DNA of 64,000 nt, from contig CM049306.1 in assembly GCA_026874595.1 (NCBI GenBank), positions 91,958,642 to 92,022,641 of the forward strand, given 5' to 3'. The position numbers were made by a program, and so were the translations under genes. This document shows positions 62,545 through 64,000 of the stretch, piece after piece. The DNA is from Sipunculus nudus (Eukaryota > Annelida > Sipuncula > Golfingiida > Sipunculidae). Every line of letters starts with the position of its first letter. Position 1 is the stretch's first letter. A model generated the notes under the pieces. It saw only the letters and a program-made list of their open reading frames with translations, ran no database searches and was not told the origin of the DNA.

Positions 62545-63450
62545 AATTAGAGTCCAGTGACCTTGACCTCTGACCAGGTAACCTCAAAATCTACAGATTT
62601 CTTCCACTTTGGGCAAGTAAGCCATGTGTCAAAGATGGAAAGTTTGGGATGAAAAGTTTGATTTACATTGCATCCATTTTCATTTTAAAGATGTGGCTCC
62701 TGTGACCTTCACCTTTGACCTCTAGACCCTGAAAATCAAAATGTTTCTAACTTTAATGGTGGGTCATTAATAAATCAAGTTTAAAGCCAATCTGTCTAGC
62801 CAAAGCAAAATGATCATCCATTAACTAGTTTGTGAATGGATGGGCCCTGTGAACATGACATTTAACCCTGTGACCCCAAATCAGAAGAATCTTCCCCTAT
62901 TGGCAGGTGAGTAATATCTTGAAGATGGAAAGTTGGTGATGAATAGTTTGGTTTGAAATGCACACACATTCCTTTTAATTGGTCCTGTGACCTTGACCTC
63001 TGGACCCTAAAATCGCCAGGGTTTTTACTTTAGTGGTGAGCCATATATAAGTTAAGTTTGAAACCAATATGTCAGACTAAACTGGAGTTATCATCTGGAA
63101 ACTAATTTGTGAACAGATGGCCCCTGAGACCTTGACCTTTGACCTTGTCACCGAAATTAATTTATGCTCTCCCTATACAGGCATATCAGCTAAATGTGCA
63201 AGATGGAAAGTTTGCGATGAAAAGCTTGGCTTAAAGGCAGCCATAATCTTTTTAAATAAGTGAGTCTTGTGACCTTGACCTATGAACTCATACAGGTCTT
63301 TCTTTACTGGTCGGCCATGTGTAAGTCATGTTTGAAATCCATATGTCAATCCAAATTTGAGTTATCATCTGGAAACTAATTTGTGTGGATGGAGGGATGG
63401 ACAGACAGACAGGGTGATTACTATAGGGCATCCACTTGTAATCAATAAAC
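62545..63450 (+). mobile_element. Family 2 dispersed repeat, right part
   Basis: Continues the copy begun at 60150. GTGACCTTGACCTCTGACC variants occur near 62557, 62701, 62846, 62985, 63126 and 63268 (about 140 bp apart), and it ends GGACAGACAGACAGGGTGAT, then TACTATAGGGCATCCACTTG. It aligns in order with 17100-17600 but carries more units. Confidence 0.75.
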
Positions 63451-63454
63451 CAGA

Positions 63455-63590
63455 CATGGTTTGTAATCATAATCGTAATCGATTACATTTATATTTAAAG
63501 CAAAATAATTGTAATCGTAATTAATTACTCTTCCACTGTAATTGTAATCATGATAATTAGATATGATTACAATGATTAATTTGTATTTTC
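63455..63590. repeat. GTAATC/GATTAC-rich low-complexity cluster
   Basis: About ten GTAATC, GATTAC or TAATTA motifs lie within 130 bp, including the palindrome GTAATCGATTAC near 63476. Confidence 0.7.
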
Positions 63591-64000
63591 TGATTTTAAA
63601 CAGCTACAGTTAATGTTTTCTTATAAACTGATCATTCATGCTTAACAGCTGAATACATCAGCTGTTGTTACTTCTGACAACCATCAAATTATTCTTAATT
63701 AGTAGATGTATCTGATGGAAGATTGGATTGTGTGTGTGTTAGCATTCTGCGATTATAAATAAGACAGGAATAAATAAAATCATTGTTTTAAATTTTATAT
63801 TTGTCATGTTTAGTATGGTCTTCATACCTTATTTAAAGATCATGATGAAGTTCTCACTAAAACGGCTCTTAGCTATACTTATTTGTGTAATTAGTACTGC
63901 AAAAATGAGCATGCAGTTAAGGTATTGTTCACCTCCTGAGCAAATCACCTAATTAGTATATGAGCAAAGTTATGATTAAACCTAGTCATGATTATTTATC
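63591..64000. other. AT-rich end of window, no recognised feature
   Basis: No ORF or repeat recognised. Confidence 0.6.

Overview
This is AT-rich, repeat-laden, intron-containing animal DNA. It holds one protein-coding gene that I can support firmly, a plus-strand SLC7-family amino-acid transporter light subunit spread over about 34.5 kb (12141-46646). The rest is intergenic or intronic sequence. Several signs point to a mollusc, most likely a bivalve. These are tandem-repeat-cored elements with a terminal hairpin and ACGG/ACAG-type simple repeats (resembling the bivalve 'pearl' elements as I remember them), a tRNA-derived SINE with the conserved GGTTTTCTCC core, many long (AT)n tracts, and small DNA-transposon MITEs. 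I cannot name the species.

Layout. 1-2650: featureless AT-rich DNA, then the decayed 3' end of a minus-strand LINE. 2650-11100: microsatellites, a 2.2-kb tandem-repeat element (5824-8028) and inverted CGGAAG-rich repeats. 12141-12630: first coding exon 1A. 12631-37990: a 25-kb intron carrying several dispersed repeats and, at 32884-33406, a second first coding exon (1B). 37991-46646: ten shared exons, whose introns hold a 108-bp foldback element, a SINE and two MITEs. 46647-54760: gene-poor DNA that may include a long 3' UTR. 54790-58180 and 60150-63450: two large satellite-like composite elements. Between them lies a 48-bp minisatellite (58400-58790).

How the gene works. Exons 1A and 1B each carry their own ATG and encode a distinct cytosolic N-terminus, TM1-TM3, the extracellular loop with the cysteine expected to bond the heavy chain, and the start of TM4. 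They are about 74% identical over 136 residues (hand count) and end in the same codon phase at the same residue. Each can therefore splice to exon 2, giving predicted proteins of 491 aa (1A) and 502 aa (1B) with identical TM4-TM12. No second set of downstream exons is visible, so one locus with two promoters and swapped N-terminal halves is the simplest reading. This is the most interesting feature of the window.

Limits. Exon borders come from reading GT/AG sites, codon phase and family similarity by eye. No transcript data, alignment or database search was possible. Repeat boundaries are approximate unless a terminal repeat or target duplication fixes them.
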